From contig PNNN01000023.1 in NCBI GenBank assembly GCA_013824245.1, forward strand, positions 1 to 52,859: a stretch of 52,859 nucleotides of DNA, read 5' to 3'. Positions within the stretch are counted from its first letter, which is position 1. Each line of letters opens with the position of its first letter. The translations under genes were made by a program, and so were the position numbers. The notes beneath the pieces were generated by a model, which was not told the DNA's origin, made no database searches, and was given only the letters and a program-made list of their open reading frames with translations. Positions 16,316 through 25,573 of the stretch are shown piece by piece. The stretch is from Chlorobiaceae bacterium. Its GTDB lineage: Bacteria; Bacteroidota; Ignavibacteria; UBA10030; SZUA-254.

Positions 16316-18499
16316 TTATTTTGTCTGAAGAATAAAAAGACCGTTCCAATTTTCCGGGGGCGGCGATTTTTTATATAGATAAGAGCGCTCGATATACAAC
16401 TGCGATGGAAAATCGTTCGCATTTATCTGCAATACACTTTCAAACCCTTTGATCGCATTATCAAATTCTCTCCGACGATAATGAGCAAGCGCCTCTGTAT
16501 ACAATTCAACCAACTGCAATTTATCTTTCGGTAACGCTTCTCCCTCCAATCCAACAAGCTCATAAACTCTTATTGGTTCGGTTTTACCCATTACAACGAG
16601 GAGGTCTAATTCACGCGCTATAACTTTTTCTTTAACATACCGAAAAGTGTTCTCGCTTATCATGATGTTGGTTTTATATTGTTTGTTCGCACCTTCAAGG
16701 CGAGCACCAAGATTAACACTGTCTCCGATAATTGTGTAATCGAACCGTTCGGCTCCTCCCATATTACCAACCACAACCTCTCCGGTGTTAATTCCAATTC
16801 TAACGCGAAGCTCCGATTTTCCCTCGCGCAGCCAAAGCGGTCTAAGCTCTTCAAGTCGGCGCTGCATTTGCACGGCAGTTCTGCACGCACGATATGCATG
16901 ATCGCTCTGAGGGATTGGCGCTCCCCAAAACGCCACAATCGCATCTCCTTCATATTTATCCAGCGTGCCGTTATTATCGAGTAATATCTTTGTCATTTCG
17001 CTAAGATAATCATTCAATATCGTTACAAGGTCTTCTGGACGCATTTGCTCCGAAATTTTCGTGAAGTTTTCTATGTCGCTGAAGAAAACGGTTAGTTCTT
17101 TTCGTTCACCGCCAAGCCGCAGCTTATCCGGGTCGGCGATCAATTCGTCTACCACGGTTGGATTCACGTACTGACTGAACATCCCTTTTATCATTACTTT
17201 CTGCCGGCGCTCCACAACGTAATAATACACTATGCTTCCAATATAACTTAAAATAACAGCCGACAAGGCACTTGTCATTTGTACAAGATAATTTTTCTCT
17301 ATGAATAACCACGTTGAGATTGCGATGATGATATAAATCAGAGAAAGAACAAGCGCAATTCCAAGAATATCAATAAGAACGCTGAATTTTATTTTTATTG
17401 TTTTCAGACCGGCAATAAAAACAAATGTGAACAGACTTAATCCGATTACCAGAGGAACCGTAATCAATAATGGCTGTGGAATTATAAAATTATTATCGAT
17501 GATGCTCTGTATAACATTTGCGTGAATCTCGGCACCGCTCATTTTCTCGAACGGCGTTGGGAAAATATCTTTCTCTTCGGCGAGCGATGGACTTGCGCCA
17601 ATGATGACTATTTTATCTTTGAAAGTGCCGTTCGTTAAATATCCGTCCGGTTCGTCGAAGGTGTTTGTTTCCAAACCGGGAAATTCAATTTCTTCTCTTG
17701 TTTGAAAATCTTTATCGTCGATAACCTGTTCAAATGGCACACGCGGAAATGTACCCGATGCACCATAATAGTTGATGAGAAATGTTGAATTTTTATATTT
17801 TGGAATTTCTTTGTCGAAATATTTGAAGGCAGAAATATTTCCGCCGCCCAATAATGTTGGCGCAATGTACATCGGCGGTAACTGAAAATATTTGTTTAGT
17901 ACTGCCATCGAAAAACTGGGCAGGTTTGTTCCCTGATTTTCATCATAAACTCCGGGAAAATATTCTCTTACAGTTCCTTCAAGGTCGGTAATTACATTCA
18001 CTATTCCGAAGTTGGACAATCTCCCGATGAACCTGTTACCATATTGTGGCTCGGCTACACGAATAGTGTATTGTGTGAGATCGGATTTGACTTTACCCGC
18101 AAGTACCACGTTTCCTTCTCGATTGAGGACGTTTTGAAATTCATTTTCATCCTGAATATCCACGCGGCTGCGCGATGAAAAAAGAATATCGATTGCAACA
18201 ACCTTTGCCCCGGCACGATTAAGATTCCGTACAAGCCGGCTATAATATGAAACAGGAAACGGATAATCGTCGGGCAAAGTTTTAAACGTGCCTTCTCCGA
18301 TTTCAACCAGAACAACATCGCTATTTTTTTGCATATCTGTATCGACAGGTTTTTGCCGGAAACGGTACGTTATTAAATTTTCTTCAAGTATTTTTATCGG
18401 ATCAAGCTTTGTCAGGAACAGAACAATAATAGCAACGACCAAACTTATACTCAATTGCAGTATAAATAAACGAAAAGGTTTTGAGGTTCGGATCGCCAT
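16316..18499 (-). CDS. CHASE2-domain adenylate/guanylate cyclase with TPR tail
   Basis: A 727-residue membrane receptor cyclase. TM1 spans 10-30, an extracytoplasmic CHASE2 sensor about 35-335, three further TM helices about 345-430, a class III cyclase domain about 463-640 and a TPR-like tail about 660-710. Metal ligands Asp475 (FFSDIENFT) and Asp519 (KYEGDA), the purine-site Lys515, Thr589 (DYTIIGD), Asn596 and Arg600 are all present, so it should be active. Lys/Thr at the base-selecting positions points to ATP, giving cAMP. It is the last gene of the FecR/barrel operon, 8 nt after the barrel gene stop, which suggests that those envelope proteins feed its sensor. Confidence 0.95.
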   Translation of the reverse strand: MAIRTSKPFRLFILQLSISLVVAIIVLFLTKLDPIKILEENLITYRFRQKPVDTDMQKNSDVVLVEIGEGTFKTLPDDYPFPVSYYSRLVRNLNRAGAKVVAIDILFSSRSRVDIQDENEFQNVLNREGNVVLAGKVKSDLTQYTIRVAEPQYGNRFIGRLSNFGIVNVITDLEGTVREYFPGVYDENQGTNLPSFSMAVLNKYFQLPPMYIAPTLLGGGNISAFKYFDKEIPKYKNSTFLINYYGASGTFPRVPFEQVIDDKDFQTREEIEFPGLETNTFDEPDGYLTNGTFKDKIVIIGASPSLAEEKDIFPTPFEKMSGAEIHANVIQSIIDNNFIIPQPLLITVPLVIGLSLFTFVFIAGLKTIKIKFSVLIDILGIALVLSLIYIIIAISTWLFIEKNYLVQMTSALSAVILSYIGSIVYYYVVERRQKVMIKGMFSQYVNPTVVDELIADPDKLRLGGERKELTVFFSDIENFTKISEQMRPEDLVTILNDYLSEMTKILLDNNGTLDKYEGDAIVAFWGAPIPQSDHAYRACRTAVQMQRRLEELRPLWLREGKSELRVRIGINTGEVVVGNMGGAERFDYTIIGDSVNLGARLEGANKQYKTNIMISENTFRYVKEKVIARELDLLVVMGKTEPIRVYELVGLEGEALPKDKLQLVELYTEALAHYRRREFDNAIKGFESVLQINANDFPSQLYIERSYLYKKSPPPENWNGLFILQTK

Positions 18500-18507
18500 A
18501 AGGGAGT

Positions 18508-20964
18508 TTAAATGTCGGCGCGGAGTGTGAATGTCCAGATAATATCTGTCTGTGATTCCTGCATTCCAATTATCTTGTTATTGATATAGAAATTAAACGA
18601 AGTTTGAGCGCTTAGATAATCCAGAAAATAATGCTGGGCGCTTGCCGTGATCAAGATTCGCTGTAAACTGCCAAATGTCGGACTTAGTGCTCCATTCAAA
18701 ATAAGTTTATCTTCTAACATCCTGTATTGACCGCTAATGTAAAGCGTTGTATACGTTACATTGTTTTCCGTTCCGCGGGAAGAATAATATTTGCTTGTAT
18801 TAACGTTGATATTAAAAATTGTTTGAAGAGGAATTTCAAACGTGGAGACCACACCCAAACCGAGCGATATGTTTTGCGTATCGAAGTTTCGTGGAGAATT
18901 ATCATCGTGCACAGAAGTGCTGAAACTTAATTGTGCATTATGTTTGATAATGTAGATAATTTCTTTCTGAAGCTGAATGATAAATCTGTTCGTGCTTTCA
19001 TCAACAACTGCATTTGTGTCGGCATTCGATAAATCATTTAAATTGGCTGATCTTAGAAAAGCAATCGACATATTTGGAATAGATATTGAAGCCGGATAAT
19101 AACTAACACCTGTATTAATCGTTGAAAAAGTTGTTGTGGCGGGCTTTGAAAAAGAGGTATTATCCTGAAGTTGTTCGTAACCGCCTGAAATAAATAATCT
19201 ATTATCCATTAATCTCAATCTGTCGGATAATGAATATCCCTGAACATCCGTTCGCAAATAAGATTGACCGAATGATTCATACCCGTCGCCATGACGAAGA
19301 TAAGTGAACCGAAAATTGTTGTTAAAATAATTCAGCTTCAAACTTGTTTCATATGAAAGAGTTGGAAGATGTTTCATGTTTAGCGGAATCAGATTTTCAT
19401 TTACAGTGATAATGTTCTTCACCAGATCTCGAATCTTCCGCATGTCGTTTCGTTCTTTTTCCTCGCTATCCGCAAAAAGACTGTCGATGTCTGAATCGCT
19501 GAACGAACCATTCGTTATATCTTTGTTTGTTGCGCTGAATGCGATCTGTCCCGATAATTCAAAATTTTCACGGTCGATGGATACATTGAGATCTGAACCG
19601 AACACAACATTTTCCTGAGGTCTGGCACCGAACAAAATTGAAGTTGGGTCATCTTTGGATTTCAAATAACTGATTCCCCAATGCGAGCCGTATCTTCTTC
19701 CGAAACTGGGACGAACGACCATAATATCGCGTGAAAATGTGCCCGGCTTAACCTTAACCCAGCGTGCCAATCCATCAAGCGAATCGTAAAAACGAAATAC
19801 AGCCGTCGGATCGGACCTTTGCGATTCATTCAACAAACTATCTAAAATTGGTTCGCCTATGTTGCCTTCAACCCGTCGGGTGATAGTTCCTTTTACATAG
19901 TCAAGATTAAATTTGTTGAGCGTGAGATTTGTGAAGAACCCGCGCACACGTTTACCGTTCATGATCAGGTCGGGATAAACCGGGAACACATCTCCATAAC
20001 CTATTTTTAGCCATGGTGATTCACCAATAATATAATAACGATTTTGTGGCTGGCGAACAGCGCGTTCTTCGTTTGTGTTGAATAGAAAACCTCTTACTTC
20101 AAATTCTTTGTAAGAACCGTTTGCCGATAATGTGGCGCGGTTGTATGGAGTAGTTCTATCTGAAATATGTTCTTGTCTCGTTTCAAGTTGAACCGAAGCG
20201 GCATACCGCCACGGAGAAATAACAGATGTATCTTTCATTCTTGGAACGGCTGGACCTTCGAGCGTAAACTGCCAAGTGTAAGAATGTTGCGCAACACCCG
20301 TGCTGTCTATAATTTCAACTTTCGCTTGATGCTTGCCCGGTTGAATATCAATAGCGGCGTTCTGGGGACGGAGAACAACGAGATCGCCGTAGCGGATGAT
20401 TAGCGCAGATAGATCGATTTCATCGAACATTATTTTTAAAGGTAATACTACGAGGGCGGTATCGATATTGGCAAGAGAGAATGATATCAATAATTCGTCG
20501 GATCTTAAAACCTCATCACGATCAGGACTTAAAACAAGTAATTTATTTTCAATCGATTCAACCGATTCGAAGCTGATTTTAAACGGTTGAGATTTTGGAT
20601 TTTCGATCGGGTATGTTTCTGGTTCCGGACGCCCCTCAATTGTAATGATAAAATAATATTCAATAAACGGCGGCTCAATTATTTCTCCGGGAAGCAAGAT
20701 GGTTGCCGTTGCACCGATGAGCGACATCTCGCCTTGTTTAAATTCCTGTTCACCGAATCTTCTGAATGCGATTTCGATTTTTTCTACTATGCTCGACTGA
20801 AAAAGATCGACTTGAACCGATAATGGTATGCCTGTCTGGGGAGTTCCGATGCTTACTCTTGAAACCGTGCCGCTGATTTGTGTAAAAACCGGATTATAAA
20901 TTATAATCGTCAGAATTCCTAAAAGCCAGAAGCTTGTCCAGCGCGAGAATAATATTCTTTTCAT
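18508..20964 (-). CDS. Large envelope protein: Ig-like N-terminus and beta-barrel-like body
   Basis: Start at the ATG at 20964 (818 residues); a longer TTG form exists. A hydrophobic signal (about residues 9-28) leads to Ig-like beta domains (about 30-250, with VLSPDRDEVLRSDELLISFSL-type strands). After that comes a long region of alternating amphipathic strands with NRYYIIGESPWLKIGYGDVFP and many aromatic girdle residues, ending TLRADI, as in outer-membrane barrels. No named family is recognised. It sits between the FecR-domain gene (74 nt) and the CHASE2 cyclase (8 nt). Its likely role is an outer-membrane component of the same signalling or transport unit. Confidence 0.7.
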   Translation of the reverse strand: MKRILFSRWTSFWLLGILTIIIYNPVFTQISGTVSRVSIGTPQTGIPLSVQVDLFQSSIVEKIEIAFRRFGEQEFKQGEMSLIGATATILLPGEIIEPPFIEYYFIITIEGRPEPETYPIENPKSQPFKISFESVESIENKLLVLSPDRDEVLRSDELLISFSLANIDTALVVLPLKIMFDEIDLSALIIRYGDLVVLRPQNAAIDIQPGKHQAKVEIIDSTGVAQHSYTWQFTLEGPAVPRMKDTSVISPWRYAASVQLETRQEHISDRTTPYNRATLSANGSYKEFEVRGFLFNTNEERAVRQPQNRYYIIGESPWLKIGYGDVFPVYPDLIMNGKRVRGFFTNLTLNKFNLDYVKGTITRRVEGNIGEPILDSLLNESQRSDPTAVFRFYDSLDGLARWVKVKPGTFSRDIMVVRPSFGRRYGSHWGISYLKSKDDPTSILFGARPQENVVFGSDLNVSIDRENFELSGQIAFSATNKDITNGSFSDSDIDSLFADSEEKERNDMRKIRDLVKNIITVNENLIPLNMKHLPTLSYETSLKLNYFNNNFRFTYLRHGDGYESFGQSYLRTDVQGYSLSDRLRLMDNRLFISGGYEQLQDNTSFSKPATTTFSTINTGVSYYPASISIPNMSIAFLRSANLNDLSNADTNAVVDESTNRFIIQLQKEIIYIIKHNAQLSFSTSVHDDNSPRNFDTQNISLGLGVVSTFEIPLQTIFNINVNTSKYYSSRGTENNVTYTTLYISGQYRMLEDKLILNGALSPTFGSLQRILITASAQHYFLDYLSAQTSFNFYINNKIIGMQESQTDIIWTFTLRADI

Positions 20965-21038
20965 AAAGGGCAAACCGATACTTATTCCTGATTATTTTAC
21001 CGGAAGCAAGATACAAAATTTAAGAATAATCTGCTTGC

Positions 21039-21752
21039 TTATTCTTTGTAATCAAGTTTTAACGTCTTTTTCGTGCCTTTAGGATCTTTCATCTCGATTT
21101 TTATTTGACGGCTCGATTCATCCGTAGAAGCGAACCGGACTGCGTCCGCAAGTTCGCCATCGGTTGCCCCACGTTTTTCAATTGTTCCGTCATCATTCGA
21201 AAAACCAATAAAACCGCCTTCTATTTCAACCTCGTTATTAGATAATCGATTTCTCAACAACACTTTTCCTTCGATCAGAATCAACGTATCTGAGTGTTCG
21301 CCGCGGCACCATTTTCCTTTTGTTCCTCTTATGGATGCCACAGAGGTCGGCGATGTCAACTGAAACTGTTGGTTGTTCCGCTGTTTGGAAACATCGAAAC
21401 CAATTCCACCTTTTTCCAAAAACGCTTCTTTCATAGTGGAATTCCTTAGCCCACCGCTTTTGATAGTTAATACCGCTTGTTCCCGCATCCTAATTATGCT
21501 GTTATCTTCTGTAAACTTTACCAGCGCAAATGCTTTGCGGCCCGTTTTCAATTTGTCTTCTGAGAATAAAGGTGTGCTAATTTGTGCTTTCTCTGTTTTT
21601 CCGTCAAGCGTTTCTTTTTGCACGTCGTTGTAAGCTTTTTTCACAATGGCAACGCCATTCGATTCTCCGCCAACTGCTTTGATCATCGGTGTAAACAAAA
21701 TAACCATTGCACCAATTATTTTAATCGTTTCTGAAAAATATATCCGTTTCAT
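21039..21752 (-). CDS. FecR-domain secreted protein
   Basis: Start at the ATG at 21752, with AAGGAG 8 nt upstream (237 residues). A hydrophobic N-terminal signal (about residues 8-24) precedes a FecR domain: LKTGRKAFALVKFTEDNSIIR, the core FDVSK..NNQQFQLTSPTSVASIRGT, and GKVLLRN. FecR in Gram-negatives relays an outer-membrane signal to a sigma factor. Here there is no sigma factor, and the domain is periplasmic with a short charged tail (KMKDPKGTKKTLKLDYKE-like) instead of a transmembrane anchor. Its neighbours are a barrel protein and a CHASE2 cyclase, so a ligand-presenting role toward that receptor is a reasonable guess. Confidence 0.85.
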   Translation of the reverse strand: MKRIYFSETIKIIGAMVILFTPMIKAVGGESNGVAIVKKAYNDVQKETLDGKTEKAQISTPLFSEDKLKTGRKAFALVKFTEDNSIIRMREQAVLTIKSGGLRNSTMKEAFLEKGGIGFDVSKQRNNQQFQLTSPTSVASIRGTKGKWCRGEHSDTLILIEGKVLLRNRLSNNEVEIEGGFIGFSNDDGTIEKRGATDGELADAVRFASTDESSRQIKIEMKDPKGTKKTLKLDYKE

Positions 21753-21779
21753 ATTCAATCTCCTTCGAGACGATAATTT

Positions 21780-22886
21780 TTATTCAACATTTAAATTTAT
21801 GTCAACCGCATCGGCTTGCAATTGCCTCAGCAGTTTCAGAAGATCATCCTTCGATAAAGATGTTCCGTCGAGAGATCCGTTATCGAAAGTGAATTTAGAT
21901 TTTTTTAATGAAGCAATAAGTTCAGGATATTGTTGCCCGAACATTTCATCCAGCAACTTTAAAACATCATCGATAGATTTATCTTGAGATTTTGAATCGC
22001 CCGAACCGCCGGTTTGAATTTCATTTGACACATAAAATAATCCGATTGGACTTGATACTTCTATCTCAGATCCGGCAGGTCCGGCTGTTTTACTTACAAC
22101 TCGCCAAACATATGTCTTACCCGATTCCAATGGACGACCGCCGCTGTATAAAAAAGAATTCGTTCCGGATAGTGCTACATTTACCATCGGTGGTTGACGT
22201 GTTATTGCGTCTTCGCGCGATTGTTCAGCACGAAGCTCTGCAACTGTTAACTCAGCTTTAACTCCATCATGATAAAACTCGAACAACGGAAACGGTGATG
22301 TTGTTTCACCATCGTCTGGTGCGCGCAAATCAACCCGGGTCGGATTCTCTAAGTTTAGAACAACCGGATCGCCTGAGGTGATCACGCCACAAATTGTATT
22401 CTCTATCGTAAAATAGAAAGAGTATTTACCGGTTGGAAATTTTCCGGTGGCAAGAGCAACATCCTGCACATTTCTTTTCACTTCGTCTTTTTCCGGCGTA
22501 TCTTCCGAATTCAAGCGGTAACGGGGATCATTAAAATCCATATTGGTAAGAGTTAGGGTTCCGGGACGAATCAAAATATTTCCATTTGTAAAAATGTAAG
22601 CGGGTTCATATCGTTTACCGCTTGCAAGCTTAATATTGACTATAAGTTTGAGTCTCGCATTAACGTCGACATTTGTATCGTTTTTTATCCGTAGCGTAAA
22701 TAAAAGTGTTCGACTCTCAAAATGTTCAAAATCAACATCTGAAATTGAAAGTTGTTGGATATCGGCATATGATACCGTCAGAGATACCGGGCAATTACTT
22801 TGCGCGACGAGGTAAGAATTGATGGATAAAAAGCAAATCACTCCAGCAATTACAAACAACAGAATAGATAAATTTAATTTTTTCAT
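21780..22886 (-). CDS. Secreted protein of unknown function, first gene of the FecR/CHASE2 operon
   Basis: A 368-residue protein with a long signal peptide (about residues 1-28, ending LVAQS). An Ig-like beta domain (about 30-170) and a second fibronectin-like segment (about 180-290, with GGRPLESGKTYVWRVV) follow. The Gly/Ser-rich linker near 295 leads to a C-terminal helical, acidic part (about 305-368). No family is recognised. AAGGAG lies 8 nt before the ATG. It opens the minus-strand unit with the FecR-domain gene 27 nt downstream. A TATAAT at 22928-22923 has no matching -35, so an alternative sigma factor or an activator may be used. Confidence 0.7.
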   Translation of the reverse strand: MKKLNLSILLFVIAGVICFLSINSYLVAQSNCPVSLTVSYADIQQLSISDVDFEHFESRTLLFTLRIKNDTNVDVNARLKLIVNIKLASGKRYEPAYIFTNGNILIRPGTLTLTNMDFNDPRYRLNSEDTPEKDEVKRNVQDVALATGKFPTGKYSFYFTIENTICGVITSGDPVVLNLENPTRVDLRAPDDGETTSPFPLFEFYHDGVKAELTVAELRAEQSREDAITRQPPMVNVALSGTNSFLYSGGRPLESGKTYVWRVVSKTAGPAGSEIEVSSPIGLFYVSNEIQTGGSGDSKSQDKSIDDVLKLLDEMFGQQYPELIASLKKSKFTFDNGSLDGTSLSKDDLLKLLRQLQADAVDINLNVE

Positions 22887-23016
22887 AGCAACTCCTTAGA
22901 TGATACTATGATGTTCAAATATATTATAAAATATGTTTTGCATTCTTTATTTCAGCTAAGATAATAAACAGATTATCCGTTAAAAATAAAAATCGTATGT
23001 GGCTCGAATCACGCCG

Positions 23017-24330
23017 CTAAAACCTTACGATATCGTTATATATGACAAATGCCATAAAAATCAACAAAAGAATAAAACCTGCTTGCTGAATAACGAGTTT
23101 AACCTTATTGGGTATATCCTTTCCCATTACTTTCTCTATAAGGAAAATCATCAGGTGACCTCCATCGAGGGCGGGGATAGGCAATATATTCAAAATTGCC
23201 AGACTCATACTTAATTGCGCCATGAACCAAATAAACATCGAGAATCCATATTCAGCGCTCTGAGTGGCAAGCTGAGCGATCGCAATTGGTCCACCAAGCG
23301 ATTCGCGCACCGATGTTTTACCGGCAAATATTTTACTGAAAGTTAGATAAAAGAGATAGACAGATTCTTTCACATCATTTAAGGCAATCGGAAATGATTG
23401 AAAAATTGAATATTGAATTTTCTTCGAAGGTCCCACGTAATGACTGCTTAATCTAACTCCGATTCTTCCTTCCGGCGTAACTGTAATAGTATCGGTCAAA
23501 ATGTTCTGAGCGCGTTTCCATGTGATTGAAATATTTTTCCCGGCATTTCCTCGTATCATCGATACCGCTTCTATTTGATTTACTTTTTTATCTCCAACAC
23601 CGATAAGAGTATCGCCCGGCAACAATCCGAGTTTGCCTGCGGGTAAATTCAATTCTACCCCGTCGATTACTGTTGCTGTGTGAGCCACAAGTAATCCGGG
23701 TGTGGAATCGGAAATAGCAGAAACTTTTAATTGCGGTATATTTAGATGCAATTGTTGGGCATTACGCTCAATATATAGATCGATTTCGTTTCCGGCATTT
23801 TTCACGTAGAGTAAATTTTGAACTTCATCCCAATGAGTTACCTTATCACCGTTTATAGAAAGGATTTTATCTCCCTGCAGAAGTCCGGCTTTTTCAAACA
23901 CTGAATTGTGAAAAACATATCCGACCTGAGTTGTCTCTGCGATGTAAGAACCTTTAGAAAAGTGCAGCCCCCAGAAAATTATTAACGCGAGCAGCACATT
24001 CATTATCACTCCCCCCGATATCACGATAGTTTTTGCCCATAAAGGTTTTGAGCGGAATTCCCATGGCTCGGGTTCTTTTGCTAAAAAATTTGTATCCATG
24101 CTTTCATCAATCATACCGGCAATCTTCACATATCCGCCGATTGGAATCCATGAAATACAATAATCTGTGTCGCCGATTTTTTTTCCGAATGCTCTCGGCG
24201 GAAATCCAATCGAAAATCTGTCAACACGCATTCCTGTTAACTTAGCGGTGATAAAATGCCCGAACTCGTGAATAAATATCAGTACTCCGAGAGTGATTGC
24301 GGTATAAAACAACATATTGATAATTTGCAT
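23017..24330 (-). CDS. rseP: RseP-type intramembrane zinc metalloprotease (site-2 protease)
   Basis: A 437-residue polytopic inner-membrane protease. The zinc site is HEFGH (21-25) in the first helix; the third ligand lies in the C-terminal NILPIPALDGGH motif. A periplasmic PDZ region (about 115-300) contains GLLQGDKILSINGDKV and PAGKLGLLPGDTLIGVGD, i.e. two tandem PDZ-like repeats. It cleaves membrane-anchored anti-sigma factors or remnant signal peptides after a first cut. AAAGGATC lies upstream of the ATG. It is the last gene of the yicC-to-rseP operon, 15 nt after dxr, a pairing also seen in many other bacteria. Confidence 0.97.
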   Translation of the reverse strand: MQIINMLFYTAITLGVLIFIHEFGHFITAKLTGMRVDRFSIGFPPRAFGKKIGDTDYCISWIPIGGYVKIAGMIDESMDTNFLAKEPEPWEFRSKPLWAKTIVISGGVIMNVLLALIIFWGLHFSKGSYIAETTQVGYVFHNSVFEKAGLLQGDKILSINGDKVTHWDEVQNLLYVKNAGNEIDLYIERNAQQLHLNIPQLKVSAISDSTPGLLVAHTATVIDGVELNLPAGKLGLLPGDTLIGVGDKKVNQIEAVSMIRGNAGKNISITWKRAQNILTDTITVTPEGRIGVRLSSHYVGPSKKIQYSIFQSFPIALNDVKESVYLFYLTFSKIFAGKTSVRESLGGPIAIAQLATQSAEYGFSMFIWFMAQLSMSLAILNILPIPALDGGHLMIFLIEKVMGKDIPNKVKLVIQQAGFILLLIFMAFVIYNDIVRF

Positions 24331-24345
24331 CTATTGATCCTTTGC

Positions 24346-25500
24346 TTATCGCGTAATACTCAACACAACATCTCGCGCAGCCAGATCGGCTTCTTCGATG
24401 TCTGTCAGGGATGGTTTATGTACACACTTAATATTTTCCAGAGCGATTGATATTACATTTGGTATTTTATGAAAAGGAAGTTTTCCTGTGAGAAATTTTT
24501 CAACCGCTACCTCGTTAGCAGCATTCAGTACGGCAGGCATTGTACCGCCAATCTTGATCACATCGTATGCAAGTTGAAGACACCTGAATTTTCTTTTATC
24601 CGGTTTTAAAAACGTCATTTGTTTTAATGAAGAAAAATCTACGGTTGCATTATTTGATTTCAGGCGGTTCGGGTATGTGAGCGCGTACTGGATCGGTATC
24701 TTCATATCGGGAACACCAATCTGCGCTTTAATTGAACCATCAACAAATTCTACCATCGAGTGTATTATTGATTGTGGATGGATTAGAACATCGATTTTTT
24801 CAGGCGGCATATTGAAAAGCCATCGCGCTTCGATAACTTCCAATCCTTTATTCATGAGCGTTGCAGAATCAATCGTTATTTTACATCCCATTCGCCAATT
24901 TGGATGGTTTAGCGCTTGCTTGATTGTTATTTTAGAAAATTTACTTTTGTCGGTATTTAAGAACGGACCACCGGATGCAGTCAATATTATTCTATTTATA
25001 TTTTCAGAACTCTCTCCAATTAAACATTGCATAATTGCACTGTGTTCGCTATCGATTGGGATCAAAGAGGCATTGTACTTTTTAACCATCGGCATAATCA
25101 ACTCACCGGCAACAACAAGCGTTTCTTTGTTCGCCAGCGCTACGGTTTTGCCGTGTTTGATTGCCTCAAGTGTTGGATGTAATCCTGCAAATCCAACCAA
25201 AGAATTAATTACCACATCTACATCGGGATCGGCAACAATTTCAGTCAAACCGTCTGTTCCCGATAAAACCTTAACCGATTTTTTTAGTTTTTTTCTGAGC
25301 GATTTAGCTGCCAGTTCATCAAAAACAACTACCGTTTTGGGGTGAAATTTTAATATCTGTTTTTCAAGCAGATCAATATTATTTTTTGCACCGAGCATCT
25401 GTACATTGAATCTGTCCGGGAAACGGGCTATGACGTCAAGACTGTTCGTTCCAATCGAACCGGTCGATCCTAATATGCAGATGTTTTTTTTCTTCGCCAT
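24346..25500 (-). CDS. dxr: 1-deoxy-D-xylulose-5-phosphate reductoisomerase
   Basis: A 384-residue DXR. I choose the ATG at 25500 (MAKKKN) because the longer frame to 25542 would include a GC hairpin. NADPH motif GSTGSIG follows immediately. SIDSEHSA and ASGGPF form the metal/phosphate site, with the flexible-loop segment NHPNWRMG and the KGLEVIEA helix. It converts DXP to MEP in the non-mevalonate isoprenoid pathway. A hairpin with a T-rich tail ends just before its start, so dxr may be partly separated from the regulator gene upstream, while rseP follows at 15 nt. Confidence 0.98.
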   Translation of the reverse strand: MAKKKNICILGSTGSIGTNSLDVIARFPDRFNVQMLGAKNNIDLLEKQILKFHPKTVVVFDELAAKSLRKKLKKSVKVLSGTDGLTEIVADPDVDVVINSLVGFAGLHPTLEAIKHGKTVALANKETLVVAGELIMPMVKKYNASLIPIDSEHSAIMQCLIGESSENINRIILTASGGPFLNTDKSKFSKITIKQALNHPNWRMGCKITIDSATLMNKGLEVIEARWLFNMPPEKIDVLIHPQSIIHSMVEFVDGSIKAQIGVPDMKIPIQYALTYPNRLKSNNATVDFSSLKQMTFLKPDKRKFRCLQLAYDVIKIGGTMPAVLNAANEVAVEKFLTGKLPFHKIPNVISIALENIKCVHKPSLTDIEEADLAARDVVLSITR

Positions 25501-25529
25501 AAAAATAAGATGCCCCGAATTATGGGGCA
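25501..25529 (-). terminator. Terminator-like hairpin just before dxr
   Basis: On the minus strand: TGCCCC, 7-nt loop ATAATTC, GGGGCA, then TCTTATTTTT directly abutting the dxr ATG. It could end the response-regulator transcript (stop at 25574) or act as a leader attenuator or translation block of dxr. Confidence 0.55.
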
Positions 25530-25573
25530 ATATCCATTTCAAGTTAATGAAATCTTAGATTGAAAACAAACTT

